Position numbers and translations under genes: made by a program. Of a stretch of 64,000 nucleotides of DNA, positions 20,101-28,526 are shown piece by piece. Position 1 is the first letter of the stretch. Every line of letters begins with the position of its first letter. This DNA is from Alcanivorax sp. (GTDB lineage Bacteria > Pseudomonadota > Gammaproteobacteria > Pseudomonadales > Alcanivoracaceae), in assembly GCF_019431375.1 (NCBI RefSeq), contig NZ_CP080267.1:62001-126000 (forward strand). The letters are read 5' to 3'. Under the pieces are notes generated by a model, which had not been told where the DNA came from, did not search any database, and was given only the letters and a program-made list of their open reading frames with translations.

Positions 20101-20193
20101 CTTGTTGTTTATTGTTATCGGCGCTACTGCCGGGTCTTCGCCGAGCGCTCCCTGGTCAGGAGTGGGTTCACCTTAAAGGAACCGCGGCGATTA

Positions 20194-20211
20194 ATTAACA
20201 GTAATGTTAAT
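20194..20211. promoter_or_regulatory. Inverted repeat in the lipase upstream region
   Basis: ATTAACA-N4-TGTTAAT is a perfect 7-bp inverted repeat about 95 bp upstream of the lipase ATG, in an AT-rich stretch unlike its surroundings. It could be the binding site of the neighbouring TetR protein or of another regulator. Assignment is by inference. Confidence 0.45.
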
Positions 20212-20339
20212 ATTTATTTGTTATAAGCGGGCAAAAGCACGCTGTTAACTGTGCACGGCATTACGAAAAAAGTACTGTTTCTAATACATTATGGGCTTGT
20301 GGGGCTGATGTCTGGTCAGTGCGACAAGTTGTAGTAAGG

Positions 20340-20353
20340 TAACACCGGTGTTA
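20340..20353. promoter_or_regulatory. Palindromic operator before the TetR gene
   Basis: TAACACCGGTGTTA is a perfect 14-bp palindrome ending 12 bp before the TetR start codon at 20366. TetR proteins usually bind such palindromes at their own promoters, so this is a good candidate for autoregulation. Confidence 0.55.
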
Positions 20354-20365
20354 AGGGTGATAAGT

Positions 20366-21040
20366 ATGCAGCCTGGTTCAGGGCAAAAGAAACGGCGGGG
20401 AAGGCCTGCCGGAAAAACCGGGGACACCCGTGAACGCATTATTGATGCGGCCCGGGAGGTATACGGGGAGTATGGCACCTATGGCACTACAGTGGCGCTG
20501 ATTCTCAAGCAGGCACAGGTGTCGCGGCCCACCTTCTATAAATATTTTTCCTCCGCCGTGGATGTGATCGACGAGATTGTTCGCCACTGCAACGAGGACG
20601 TGGAGCGGCTTTTCGTAAAAGTCTTCGAACAGCCACAAAAAGAATTCTATGACTATCTGCCCATGGCACTGAGCGGTTATCTGAACTGGGGCCGCTCGCA
20701 GGGATTGCTCATGGAGGCACGATTTCGTGAATTGCATGATCGCTCATCACCGGTTTCGCGGTATCGCGATGAACATAACCAGCGCATCGTTGCCATTCTG
20801 CATGCCAGCATGGTCAAACACGGTCGGACACCCCCGGATGATCTGGCGCTGACGTCTCTGGTACAGGGCATCGAGCATCTCGGTTATCAGTTTTGCATGC
20901 AGGCCGAACACACTGAGATGCCCCGTTATATTGAGGTCATGGGGCGTTTGTGTATCGCCATGCTGGGTAACCGACACGATTGGCAAGAGATGATGGCGTC
21001 ACCCTTCTTCAGTCGTCTGCTGGGCCTGGAGGAAAGTTAG
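20366..21040 (+). CDS. TetR/AcrR family transcriptional regulator
   Basis: 224 residues from ATG 20366, preceded by AGGGTGAT. A basic N-terminal tail (KKRRGRPAGK) leads to the TetR helix-turn-helix: RERIIDAAREVYGEYGTYGTTVALILKQAQVSRPTFYKYF, with the recognition helix at SRPTFYKYF. The C-terminal ligand-binding domain is helical and has no motif I can assign. It lies between the divergent lipase gene and the co-oriented lipase foldase (43 bp upstream of the latter). It is thus a likely regulator of the lipase system and possibly its own repressor. Confidence 0.85.
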   Translation: MQPGSGQKKRRGRPAGKTGDTRERIIDAAREVYGEYGTYGTTVALILKQAQVSRPTFYKYFSSAVDVIDEIVRHCNEDVERLFVKVFEQPQKEFYDYLPMALSGYLNWGRSQGLLMEARFRELHDRSSPVSRYRDEHNQRIVAILHASMVKHGRTPPDDLALTSLVQGIEHLGYQFCMQAEHTEMPRYIEVMGRLCIAMLGNRHDWQEMMASPFFSRLLGLEES

Positions 21041-21083
21041 GGAGCCTCTGAATAACCCAAAGAACAACAAAAAGGGGATAACC

Positions 21084-22109
21084 ATGGAAAAACGCTATCT
21101 TGTGGGTTTAGTGCTGCTTGTATTAATGGCGGCATTACTGATCTGGGGCTTGCCGGGAGCATCTGAGCAGGACAGCTCGGCAGATACGGCAACGGACACC
21201 GCCGGCACCAGGGTGTCTGAGCCTGCACGTCCAGGACTGGCTGACACCGCTGGCTACGATCATTATCGCCAGCGGGCCAGCGAATTGGGTCCGATGCCGA
21301 CCTCCTTGAGCGGCACTAGTGTGGACGGAGGCCTGCAGGTCTCTGCCACTGGTGATCTGCTGATCAATCCGGCTATTCGCCAGGTGTTTGATTATTTTCT
21401 GACGGCGCTGGGTGAAGAATCCCTGGAGGATATTCAGGCCCGTCTGGCGGGGTATCTGTCAGACCAATTGCCTCCGCAGGCTGCGCGACAGGCCTGGGCG
21501 CTTTACGAGCAATACATGGCCCTGCGCAACGCCATGGAGCAATTGCCGGAACACGATGGCAGCGTCACGGCCATGCGTGCGGCCATTAGCCAGCGCCATG
21601 ATATGCAGCAGGCCTATCTGGGGCCGGAAGTGGCTGATGCCTTCTACGGGCTGGACATGACCTACGACCGTTACATGATCGAACGGCAGGCATTACTTGA
21701 GGATGACGACCTGTCGCCTGCCGAGCGCGAGCAACAGCTGGCCAACCTTGAGCAGAGTTTGCCCCAGGGCATGCAGCAGATGCTTCATGACACCCGCGCG
21801 CCAGTAAAACTGGAACAGCGTACCCAGGCACTGCGAGAGCAGGGTGCCAGTGAGGCGGAGATCAGGGCATTACGGGAACAGACTTTCGGGGCCCAGGCCG
21901 CGGAGCGCTTCGAGGCGTTGGAGCAGCAACGGCAAGAATGGGATCAGCGCTACGGGGCGTATCGTCAGCAACGCGAGCAGCTGATCAACAGTGGCCTGTC
22001 ACACACGGATCAACAGGTGGCTCTGGCCCGGCTGCAGCAACAGCTGTTTGAAGAGAACGAGTTGGCCCGGGTGCAGGCCCTGGACCGGATGCATGCCCAG
22101 ACACCCTGA
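21084..22109 (+). CDS. lifO: Lipase-specific foldase (lipase chaperone)
   Basis: 341 residues. A single N-terminal membrane anchor (LVGLVLLVLMAALLIWGL) precedes a variable Ala/Thr-rich linker. The family signature is visible as RQVFDYFLTALGE (about residues 98-110), matching RxxFDY(F/C)LSxxGE. A long helical domain rich in Gln, Glu, Leu and Arg follows, as in the foldase arms that wrap around the lipase in the periplasm. It folds the secreted lipase at 19123-20100 before type II export. In most relatives the foldase directly follows the lipase; here a TetR gene and opposite orientation separate them. A 3' fragment is duplicated at 23969-24420. Confidence 0.9.
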   Translation: MEKRYLVGLVLLVLMAALLIWGLPGASEQDSSADTATDTAGTRVSEPARPGLADTAGYDHYRQRASELGPMPTSLSGTSVDGGLQVSATGDLLINPAIRQVFDYFLTALGEESLEDIQARLAGYLSDQLPPQAARQAWALYEQYMALRNAMEQLPEHDGSVTAMRAAISQRHDMQQAYLGPEVADAFYGLDMTYDRYMIERQALLEDDDLSPAEREQQLANLEQSLPQGMQQMLHDTRAPVKLEQRTQALREQGASEAEIRALREQTFGAQAAERFEALEQQRQEWDQRYGAYRQQREQLINSGLSHTDQQVALARLQQQLFEENELARVQALDRMHAQTP

Positions 22110-22602
22110 CCGGTTACCCGCAGGGACTTGCTTGCAAGCGAACCTCTGAAAAACGTCATTTCTCATGTGGGAAGCGATGCAAGTATCGCTTCCCACAGAG
22201 CGTCAGGACGGTTGGGAATTTTTATAGGCCCCTAGAAGTGGTAACGCAAACCTGCGCCGACCATGTCTACGCCCGCATCGTTATCGAAATGCACGAACTC
22301 ACCATAAAAGTACAGCTTGTCGAGCAGGTCCACGGTGGCACCGACCCCGCCGAAGGCATCCGTGGATGAGTCGTCATCGTCTCCGGCGGCATTGCGGATA
22401 TCGAAGTCCGTATCCGCTACCCCGGCCTTGCCGTACAGGCCCACCGGACCCAGTTCGAAACTCAGCAGCCCCGCCAGGGTGACAGCGCCACCTTCGATTT
22501 TGGTGCCGTTGTCCGCTTCCTGTTCACCGAAATCATAGTAGCCCACTTCCGCGCCGATCAGTTCGATGGGACGCCAGCCAAGAAACAGGGCGCCGGTGGT
22601 GT
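21658..22602. repeat. Duplication II, first segment, original copy
   Basis: Bases 21658-22602 recur at 23969-24913 (constant offset 2311). The segment covers the 3' part of the lipase foldase gene and most of the outer-membrane protein gene. Confidence 0.9.
22166..22197. repeat. Strong hairpin between convergent genes (REP-like)
   Basis: TGTGGGAAGCGAT (22166-22178) pairs perfectly with ATCGCTTCCCACA (22185-22197) over 13 bp with a 6-base loop. It lies between the foldase and the convergent outer-membrane protein gene and may end transcription in both directions, although no T-run follows. Related phrases occur near 32355 and 32405; an exact second copy lies at 24477-24508. Confidence 0.75.
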
Positions 22603-22747
22603 CGTCGTCGTCAAAATCCACGTTGTCGATCTTTTCATCCACGGAGGCGTTGTAAAGACCGCCACCGATATATATCCCGCCGGCACTGGCGAGCGGCACC
22701 AGTGACAACAAGGTCAGGCCGGTGAGTGCTTGTCCAAAGCGTTTCAT
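22232..22747 (-). CDS. Small outer-membrane beta-barrel protein
   Basis: 171 residues from ATG 22747, preceded by AGGGAG. A signal peptide (TGLTLLSLVPLASA) is followed by GGIYIGGGLYNASV and alternating amphipathic strands such as VGLYGKAGVAD and LYFYGEFVHFD. The C-terminus GAGLRYHF ends in aromatic Phe, the classic signal for outer-membrane assembly. About eight strands are expected, so it resembles OmpW/OmpA-type or YfaZ-type barrels. Asp-rich loops (DFDDDD, GDDDDSS) may bind cations. The exact role is unknown. A truncated copy is at 24543-24913. Confidence 0.75.
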   Translation of the reverse strand: MKRFGQALTGLTLLSLVPLASAGGIYIGGGLYNASVDEKIDNVDFDDDDTTGALFLGWRPIELIGAEVGYYDFGEQEADNGTKIEGGAVTLAGLLSFELGPVGLYGKAGVADTDFDIRNAAGDDDDSSTDAFGGVGATVDLLDKLYFYGEFVHFDNDAGVDMVGAGLRYHF

Positions 22748-22853
22748 AAACATCACTCCCTAATGAATCAGAATGCCAGTATCACCCAGATTTTGTGTGG
22801 TGGATAGCGGCCCTTGTTGCCGGCTTCACGCTTGAGCGGGGTACACTACGTTG

Positions 22854-23459
22854 ATGAAAATACCTGACTCTGCGGCCCTGTCATCGATACAGGGACTGAT
22901 CTTCGATCTGGATGGCACCCTGGTGGATTCGCGTCTGGACTTTACCGCCATCCGCCGCGAACTGGCCTGCCCGGATGGGGTGGGTGTGCTGGAATATATT
23001 GCGTCACTGCCTGAACAGGCGCGCCAGGCTGCGGAGCAGATTGTTCTGGAACATGAACGTCGCGGCGCCGAGCGGGCGGAATGGATGCCTGGTGCCCGCG
23101 ACTGCCTTCAGTATTGCGAACGCCGTAACCTGCCCACCGCCATTCTTACCCGTAATGCCCGGGAAGTGGCGGACCTGACCCTGTCCCGTCTGGGCATCCG
23201 GGTGGACATGTTGCTGGCGCGAGAGGATTGCCCGCCAAAGCCGGCGCCGGATGGTCTGCTGCATATCGCCAACGCCTGGGGCCTGCCTCCTGGCAACGTG
23301 GTCTACGTGGGAGACTTCATCTATGACCTGCAGGCCGCCCGTCGGGCTGAAATGATCAGCTGTTTCTACGATCCTCAAAAAACCGGCAAGTATCAGGCAG
23401 AAACGGACTGGCACCTTACCGGTTTCGACCAGCTTACTGAGGTGCTTGCGACGACTTGA
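22854..23459 (+). CDS. HAD-superfamily phosphatase, copy 1
   Basis: 201 residues from ATG 22854. HAD motif I is FDLDGTLVDSR (nucleophile Asp in DLDGT), motif II is ILTRNAR, motif III Lys is in CPPKPAPDG, and motif IV is VGDFIYD. The helical cap between motifs I and II places it among phosphoglycolate-phosphatase-like small-molecule phosphatases; the substrate is not evident. Its 3' end overlaps the convergent symporter fragment. The copy at 24998-25591 lacks four residues (DWHL) near the C-terminus, so this longer version is more likely the true sequence. Confidence 0.85.
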   Translation: MKIPDSAALSSIQGLIFDLDGTLVDSRLDFTAIRRELACPDGVGVLEYIASLPEQARQAAEQIVLEHERRGAERAEWMPGARDCLQYCERRNLPTAILTRNAREVADLTLSRLGIRVDMLLAREDCPPKPAPDGLLHIANAWGLPPGNVVYVGDFIYDLQAARRAEMISCFYDPQKTGKYQAETDWHLTGFDQLTEVLATT

Positions 23460-23889
23460 GGTAACGTCGCGCTGCCTGATTCACCTTCGGTGCCAGCAGC
23501 AGGGCAGAGGTCATGGTCGGGATCGCCATCAGCGCGTACATGGAGTCGATCAGGCTAACCACCAGTTTCAGCGATGCCACCGCGCCCAGTACCACCAGTA
23601 CCAGATACCACCAGATGTAATGGTGCTGGTATTTTGCGCCGATCAGAAAGCCCAGGCATTTGCTGCCGTAGTACCAGAAAGTAAAGACAGTACTCAGGCT
23701 CAGCAGAGAGACCAGCACCGCCAGAATGATCCCGCCACCGTGGGGAAAGAGGTCGCTGAAGGCGTTGGCGGTGAGGGTAACACCGTTGCTTTCACCGCTT
23801 TGCCAGACGCCGCTGATCAGAATCACCAGGGCGGTGCAGGTGCACACGATCAGCGTATCGATTACCGGCCCCAGCATGGCCACCATACC
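23434..23889 (-). pseudogene. 3' fragment of the alanine/sodium symporter gene
   Basis: The 150 C-terminal residues of the AgcS-type symporter (from MVAMLGPVIDTLIVC to SSQAPQ) are present, matching the end of the full gene at 25566-26942. The segment joins abruptly at about 23890 to sequence from upstream of the HAD gene, so there is no promoter or 5' part. It is a product of the second shuffled duplication and cannot make a working transporter. Confidence 0.85.
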
Positions 23890-23968
23890 CAGATTTTGTG
23901 TGGTGGATAGCGGCCCTTGTTGCCGGCTTCACGCTTGAGGCAAGGGTACACTACGTTGATGAAAATAC

Positions 23969-24420
23969 TGACCTACGACCGTTACATGATCGAACGGCAG
24001 GCATTACTTGAGGATGACGACCTGTCGCCTGCCGAGCGCGAGCAACAGCTGGCCAACCTTGAGCAGAGTTTGCCCCAGGGCATGCAGCAGATGCTTCATG
24101 ACACCCGCGCGCCAGTAAAACTGGAACAGCGTACCCAGGCACTGCGAGAGCAGGGTGCCAGTGAGGCGGAGATCAGGGCATTACGGGAACAGACTTTCGG
24201 GGCCCAGGCCGCGGAGCGCTTCGAGGCGTTGGAGCAGCAACGGCAAGAATGGGATCAGCGCTACGGGGCGTATCGTCAGCAACGCGAGCAGCTGATCAAC
24301 AGTGGCCTGTCACACACGGATCAACAGGTGGCTCTGGCCCGGCTGCAGCAACAGCTGTTTGAAGAGAACGAGTTGGCCCGGGTGCAGGCCCTGGACCGGA
24401 TGCATGCCCAGACACCCTGA
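23969..24420 (+). pseudogene. 3' fragment of the lipase foldase gene
   Basis: Bases 23969-24420 repeat the last 150 codons of the foldase gene (from LTYDRYMIERQALL). They are joined to a copy of the HAD upstream region (23890-23968, with small differences such as GAGGCAAGG for GAGCGGGG). The frame happens to stay open from 23917, but the product would lack the membrane anchor and the RxxFDY motif. Confidence 0.85.
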
Positions 24421-24542
24421 CCGGTTACCCGCAGGGACTTGCTTGCAAGCGAACCTCTGAAAAACGTCATTTCTCATGTGGGAAGCGATGCAAGTATCGC
24501 TTCCCACAGAGCGTCAGGACGGTTGGGAATTTTTATAGGCCC

Positions 24543-24913
24543 CTAGAAGTGGTAACGCAAACCTGCGCCGACCATGTCTACGCCCGCATCGTTATCGAAA
24601 TGCACGAACTCACCATAAAAGTACAGCTTGTCGAGCAGGTCCACGGTGGCACCGACCCCGCCGAAGGCATCCGTGGATGAGTCGTCATCGTCTCCGGCGG
24701 CATTGCGGATATCGAAGTCCGTATCCGCTACCCCGGCCTTGCCGTACAGGCCCACCGGACCCAGTTCGAAACTCAGCAGCCCCGCCAGGGTGACAGCGCC
24801 ACCTTCGATTTTGGTGCCGTTGTCCGCTTCCTGTTCACCGAAATCATAGTAGCCCACTTCCGCGCCGATCAGTTCGATGGGACGCCAGCCAAGAAACAGG
24901 GCGCCGGTGGTGT
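24543..24913 (-). pseudogene. Truncated copy of the small outer-membrane protein gene
   Basis: Contains residues from about TTGALFLGW to the C-terminal RYHF of the barrel protein. The signal peptide and first strands are missing, because at 24913/24914 the sequence jumps to the HAD upstream region. Without a signal peptide it would not be exported. Confidence 0.85.
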
Positions 24914-24997
24914 AGAATGCCAGTATCACCCAGATTTTGTGTGGTGGATAGCGGCCCTTGTTGCCGGCTTCACGCTTGAGCGGGGTACACTACGTTG

Positions 24998-25591
24998 ATG
25001 AAAATACCTGACTCTGCGGCCCTGTCATCGATACAGGGACTGATCTTCGATCTGGATGGCACCCTGGTGGATTCGCGTCTGGACTTTACCGCCATCCGCC
25101 GCGAACTGGCCTGCCCGGATGGGGTGGGTGTGCTGGAATATATTGCGTCACTGCCTGAACAGGCGCGCCAGGCTGCGGAGCAGATTGTTCTGGAACATGA
25201 ACGTCGCGGCGCCGAGCGGGCGGAATGGATGCCTGGTGCCCGCGACTGCCTTCAGTATTGCGAACGCCGTAACCTGCCCACCGCCATTCTTACCCGTAAT
25301 GCCCGGGAAGTGGCGGACCTGACCCTGTCCCGTCTGGGCATCCGGGTGGACATGTTGCTGGCGCGAGAGGATTGCCCGCCAAAGCCGGCGCCGGATGGTC
25401 TGCTGCATATCGCCAACGCCTGGGGCCTGCCTCCTGGCAACGTGGTCTACGTGGGAGACTTCATCTATGACCTGCAGGCCGCCCGTCGGGCTGAAATGAT
25501 CAGCTGTTTCTACGATCCTCAAAAAACCGGCAAGTATCAGGCAGAAACGACCGGTTTCGACCAGCTTACTGAGGTGCTTGCGACGACTTGA
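24998..25591 (+). CDS. HAD-superfamily phosphatase, copy 2 (12-bp deletion)
   Basis: 197 residues from ATG 24998, otherwise identical to the copy at 22854. It keeps motif I FDLDGTLVDSR, the motif III Lys and motif IV VGDFIYD, but has lost DWHL in the C-terminal tail (AETTGFD for AETDWHLTGFD). The loss is in frame and outside the catalytic motifs, so activity might persist. It lies next to the complete symporter gene, convergent and overlapping by 26 bp. Confidence 0.8.
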   Translation: MKIPDSAALSSIQGLIFDLDGTLVDSRLDFTAIRRELACPDGVGVLEYIASLPEQARQAAEQIVLEHERRGAERAEWMPGARDCLQYCERRNLPTAILTRNAREVADLTLSRLGIRVDMLLAREDCPPKPAPDGLLHIANAWGLPPGNVVYVGDFIYDLQAARRAEMISCFYDPQKTGKYQAETTGFDQLTEVLATT

Positions 25592-26942
25592 GGTAACGTC
25601 GCGCTGCCTGATTCACCTTCGGTGCCAGCAGCAGGGCAGAGGTCATGGTCGGGATCGCCATCAGCGCGTACATGGAGTCGATCAGGCTAACCACCAGTTT
25701 CAGCGATGCCACCGCGCCCAGTACCACCAGTACCAGATACCACCAGATGTAATGGTGCTGGTATTTTGCGCCGATCAGAAAGCCCAGGCATTTGCTGCCG
25801 TAGTACCAGAAAGTAAAGACAGTACTCAGGCTCAGCAGAGAGACCAGCACCGCCAGAATGATCCCGCCACCGTGGGGAAAGAGGTCGCTGAAGGCGTTGG
25901 CGGTGAGGGTAACACCGTTGCTTTCACCGCTTTGCCAGACGCCGCTGATCAGAATCACCAGGGCGGTGCAGGTGCACACGATCAGCGTATCGATTACCGG
26001 CCCCAGCATGGCCACCATACCTTCACGGATAGGCTCCTTGGTCTGGGCGGCGCCATGGGCCATGGCTTCGGTACCGATGCCGGCTTCGTTGGAAAACGCG
26101 GCCCGGCGGATGCCGGTAATAATCACGGTGCCTACCACGCCGCCGGCCACGGCATTGCCGCTGAAAGCGTCCTCGAAAATCATTACAAAAGCGGCGGGGA
26201 TTTCGCCTGCATGGCTGATCAGCACCACAGCGGTAAGCAGCAGATAGCCCGCCACCATGGTCGGTACCAGCATGCCGGTAACCCGGCCCAGCCGGGGCAG
26301 TTTGCCCAGCGCCACCACCATCACCACCAGCGCGAGCCCCAGGCCAACCATCAGGTCAAACGTGAAGTGGGCATCATCGCTGGCCAGGCCGGCGGGAATC
26401 GCCAGGGTGTCGCGCAGCACCTGTACCAGTTGGTTGATCTGGAAGATCGGCATAGTGCCCAGCAGCCCTGCCACGGCAAAGAAATAGGCCAGCGGCAGCC
26501 ACTTTTTCCCCAGCCCTTCGCGCACCACATACATGGGGCCACCTTGCCACTGGCCCTCGCTGTCCTGGCCGCGGAACATTACCGCCAGGGTGCAGGTATA
26601 GAACTTGGTGGCGATACCGACAAGGGCGCTGATCCACATCCAGAAAATCGCGCCGGGTCCGCCCATGGCGATGGCAATGGCCACCCCGGACACATTGCCC
26701 ATGCCCAGAGTGCCGGACAGGGCGGTGCTCAGTGCCTGGAAATGGGAAAGTTGCCCGGGATCATCGTGGTCCGGTTTACGCCACAGCAGGCGCACGCTTT
26801 GCGGCAGGTAGCGGTAGGGTAGCAGGCGGGAATAAAGCAGGAAGAACAGACCGCCGCCCACCAGCAGGACTACCAGCGGTGGCCCCCAGAGAAAACCGAC
26901 AACCTGACCCATGGCCGTTTCGAGTTGTTTAATCGTATCCAT
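25566..26942 (-). CDS. Alanine/glycine:cation symporter (AgcS family)
   Basis: 458 residues from ATG 26942; six upstream residues are possible but less likely. It is a multi-helix inner-membrane transporter with the family stretch ALSGTLGMGNVSGVAIA near residue 80-97, MWISALVGIATKF, and RAAFSNEAGIGTEAMAH at about 290-306, all typical of sodium/alanine symporters. It imports small neutral amino acids with Na+ or H+. No operon partner is evident: the HAD gene converges on it and an SLC13 gene diverges from it. A 3' fragment is duplicated at 23434-23889. Confidence 0.9.
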   Translation of the reverse strand: MDTIKQLETAMGQVVGFLWGPPLVVLLVGGGLFFLLYSRLLPYRYLPQSVRLLWRKPDHDDPGQLSHFQALSTALSGTLGMGNVSGVAIAIAMGGPGAIFWMWISALVGIATKFYTCTLAVMFRGQDSEGQWQGGPMYVVREGLGKKWLPLAYFFAVAGLLGTMPIFQINQLVQVLRDTLAIPAGLASDDAHFTFDLMVGLGLALVVMVVALGKLPRLGRVTGMLVPTMVAGYLLLTAVVLISHAGEIPAAFVMIFEDAFSGNAVAGGVVGTVIITGIRRAAFSNEAGIGTEAMAHGAAQTKEPIREGMVAMLGPVIDTLIVCTCTALVILISGVWQSGESNGVTLTANAFSDLFPHGGGIILAVLVSLLSLSTVFTFWYYGSKCLGFLIGAKYQHHYIWWYLVLVVLGAVASLKLVVSLIDSMYALMAIPTMTSALLLAPKVNQAARRYLKSSQAPQ

Positions 26943-27062
26943 GGGGCCTAACCCTAGCATGCCGGTACTGTGAGGTCAGGGAGAGGTTGTTCCAGTGTGG
27001 ACACTGGTTATTACCGCAGGCAGTACGTAAGCTCGGGCTGAACCGGCAACAGAATAACAACC

Positions 27063-28391
27063 ATGCGATTCCTGCTGATTGCCATGGCCGTTGTGGCCGC
27101 TGTAATGGCATACCATCTGCCTGCTGACCCCAAAATCGGAGCCGGGTTGGCCCTGTTTGTGCTGATCGGCCTGCTGTGGCTCAGTGAAGCCATTCCGCTC
27201 ACGTTTACCGCGCTGCTGGTGCCGGTGCTTGGCGTGGGTCTGGGATTGGCGGACCTGGATCGCGCGCTGGCCGGCTTTGCCCATCCCGTCGTGGCACTGT
27301 TTCTGGGAGGCTTTGCCCTGGCGGCGGCGCTGGGTGAGCACGGTATTGATCGTTGGCTGGCGCAACGATTGCTCACCCTTGCCGGGGGCAGGGCGTTGCC
27401 AGCGGCGTTATTGCTGGCGGTGACCACAGCACTGCTGTCCATGTGGATCAGCAATACGGCTACCACTGCCATGCTGTTACCCATCGCCCTGGGTTTGTCT
27501 GCCCCCCTGGCCGACAGTCATCCCCGTTACCGGATATTTCTGCTGCTGGCCCTGGCCTGGTCCGCCAATATCGGCGGCATGGCCACCCTGGTGGGCAGTC
27601 CCCCCAATGCCATTGCGGCAGCGGCGCTGGGTTGGTCATTCAACGACTGGCTGGCTGTGGGTATCCCGGCGTTTCTGTTGCTGTTTCCGCTGGCCCTGCT
27701 GGTGCTGTTTTACACCACCCGCCCGGAAGCCAATCTGCCAAGAGTGGATGTGAAAACCATCCTGCCTTTCCCGACCACCCCCGGCGCGATAATGACGCTG
27801 GCAATTTTTCTGCTGACGGTGGGGTTGTGGGTTTTCGGTGCACCGCTGGGGGACAGGTTGGGCATTGAAACATCCTTTGATAGCTGGGTGGCCTGCATGG
27901 CCATTGTCCTGCTGGGGATTAGCCGTTGCGTGAGCTGGCAGCATATTGAAGCGCATGCGAACTGGGGCGTATTGCTGTTGTTTGGAGGCGGGATCACGCT
28001 GTCCATGCTGCTGCAGAGTTCCGGTACCAGTGCCTGGCTGGCAGACGGTATCAGTCAGGTGCTACCTGGTGGTCAGCCCTGGCTGGTGTATCTGGTTATC
28101 GCATCCTTCGTGATCTTTCTCACCGAGCTGGCCAGCAATACCGCCAGTGCCGCCCTGCTGGTGCCGCTGCTGATGCCGGTGGCCTCTTCGGTGGGCGCCG
28201 ACCCGGTCACTGTTGCCCTGCTGGTAGCGTTTGCCGCCAGTTGCGCCTTCATGCTACCCGTGGCCACACCGCCCAATGCCATGGTCTACGGCAGCGGACA
28301 TGTCCCACAGAGGACCATGATTCGTGCCGGTATCGTACTGAATCTGATCGCCGCCGGGGCGCTTGGCGGGTTGTTGCCTTTGCTGCAATAA
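27063..28391 (+). CDS. SLC13/DASS family anion (dicarboxylate or sulfate) transporter
   Basis: 442 residues with about eleven membrane helices and the two signature Ser-Asn-Thr motifs of the divalent anion:Na+ symporter family: ISNTATTAMLLP (about 137-148) and ASNTASAALLVP (about 356-367). The segments VGSPPNAIAAA and ATPPNAMVYGSG provide the repeated helical-hairpin ends. Family members take up C4-dicarboxylates, citrate or sulfate; the substrate here is undecided. It is divergent from the alanine symporter, with 120 bp between the starts. Confidence 0.88.
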   Translation: MRFLLIAMAVVAAVMAYHLPADPKIGAGLALFVLIGLLWLSEAIPLTFTALLVPVLGVGLGLADLDRALAGFAHPVVALFLGGFALAAALGEHGIDRWLAQRLLTLAGGRALPAALLLAVTTALLSMWISNTATTAMLLPIALGLSAPLADSHPRYRIFLLLALAWSANIGGMATLVGSPPNAIAAAALGWSFNDWLAVGIPAFLLLFPLALLVLFYTTRPEANLPRVDVKTILPFPTTPGAIMTLAIFLLTVGLWVFGAPLGDRLGIETSFDSWVACMAIVLLGISRCVSWQHIEAHANWGVLLLFGGGITLSMLLQSSGTSAWLADGISQVLPGGQPWLVYLVIASFVIFLTELASNTASAALLVPLLMPVASSVGADPVTVALLVAFAASCAFMLPVATPPNAMVYGSGHVPQRTMIRAGIVLNLIAAGALGGLLPLLQ

Positions 28392-28526
28392 CGTGACTTT
28401 CCGGTTCGCCAGCCCGGGTTTCTTGCAAAGCATCCTCGTATTCGAACCGTTGGAGAATAACCCCGGCATCCTGGGTCGCATCAATCTTTCTTTTTCACCG
28501 CAAGCTGACCACACTGGAAGAAAACA

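Larger units (their letters stand above)
22770..23889. repeat. Duplication II, second segment, original copy
   Basis: Bases 22770-23889 recur at 24914-26021. The second copy lacks 12 bp inside the HAD gene. The segment covers the HAD gene and the 3' part of the alanine symporter gene. Confidence 0.9.

Noticed and set aside
25578..26822. 414-codon plus-strand frame opposite the symporter
   Set aside because: Antisense to a recognised membrane transporter gene; composition dominated by His, Gln and Gly.
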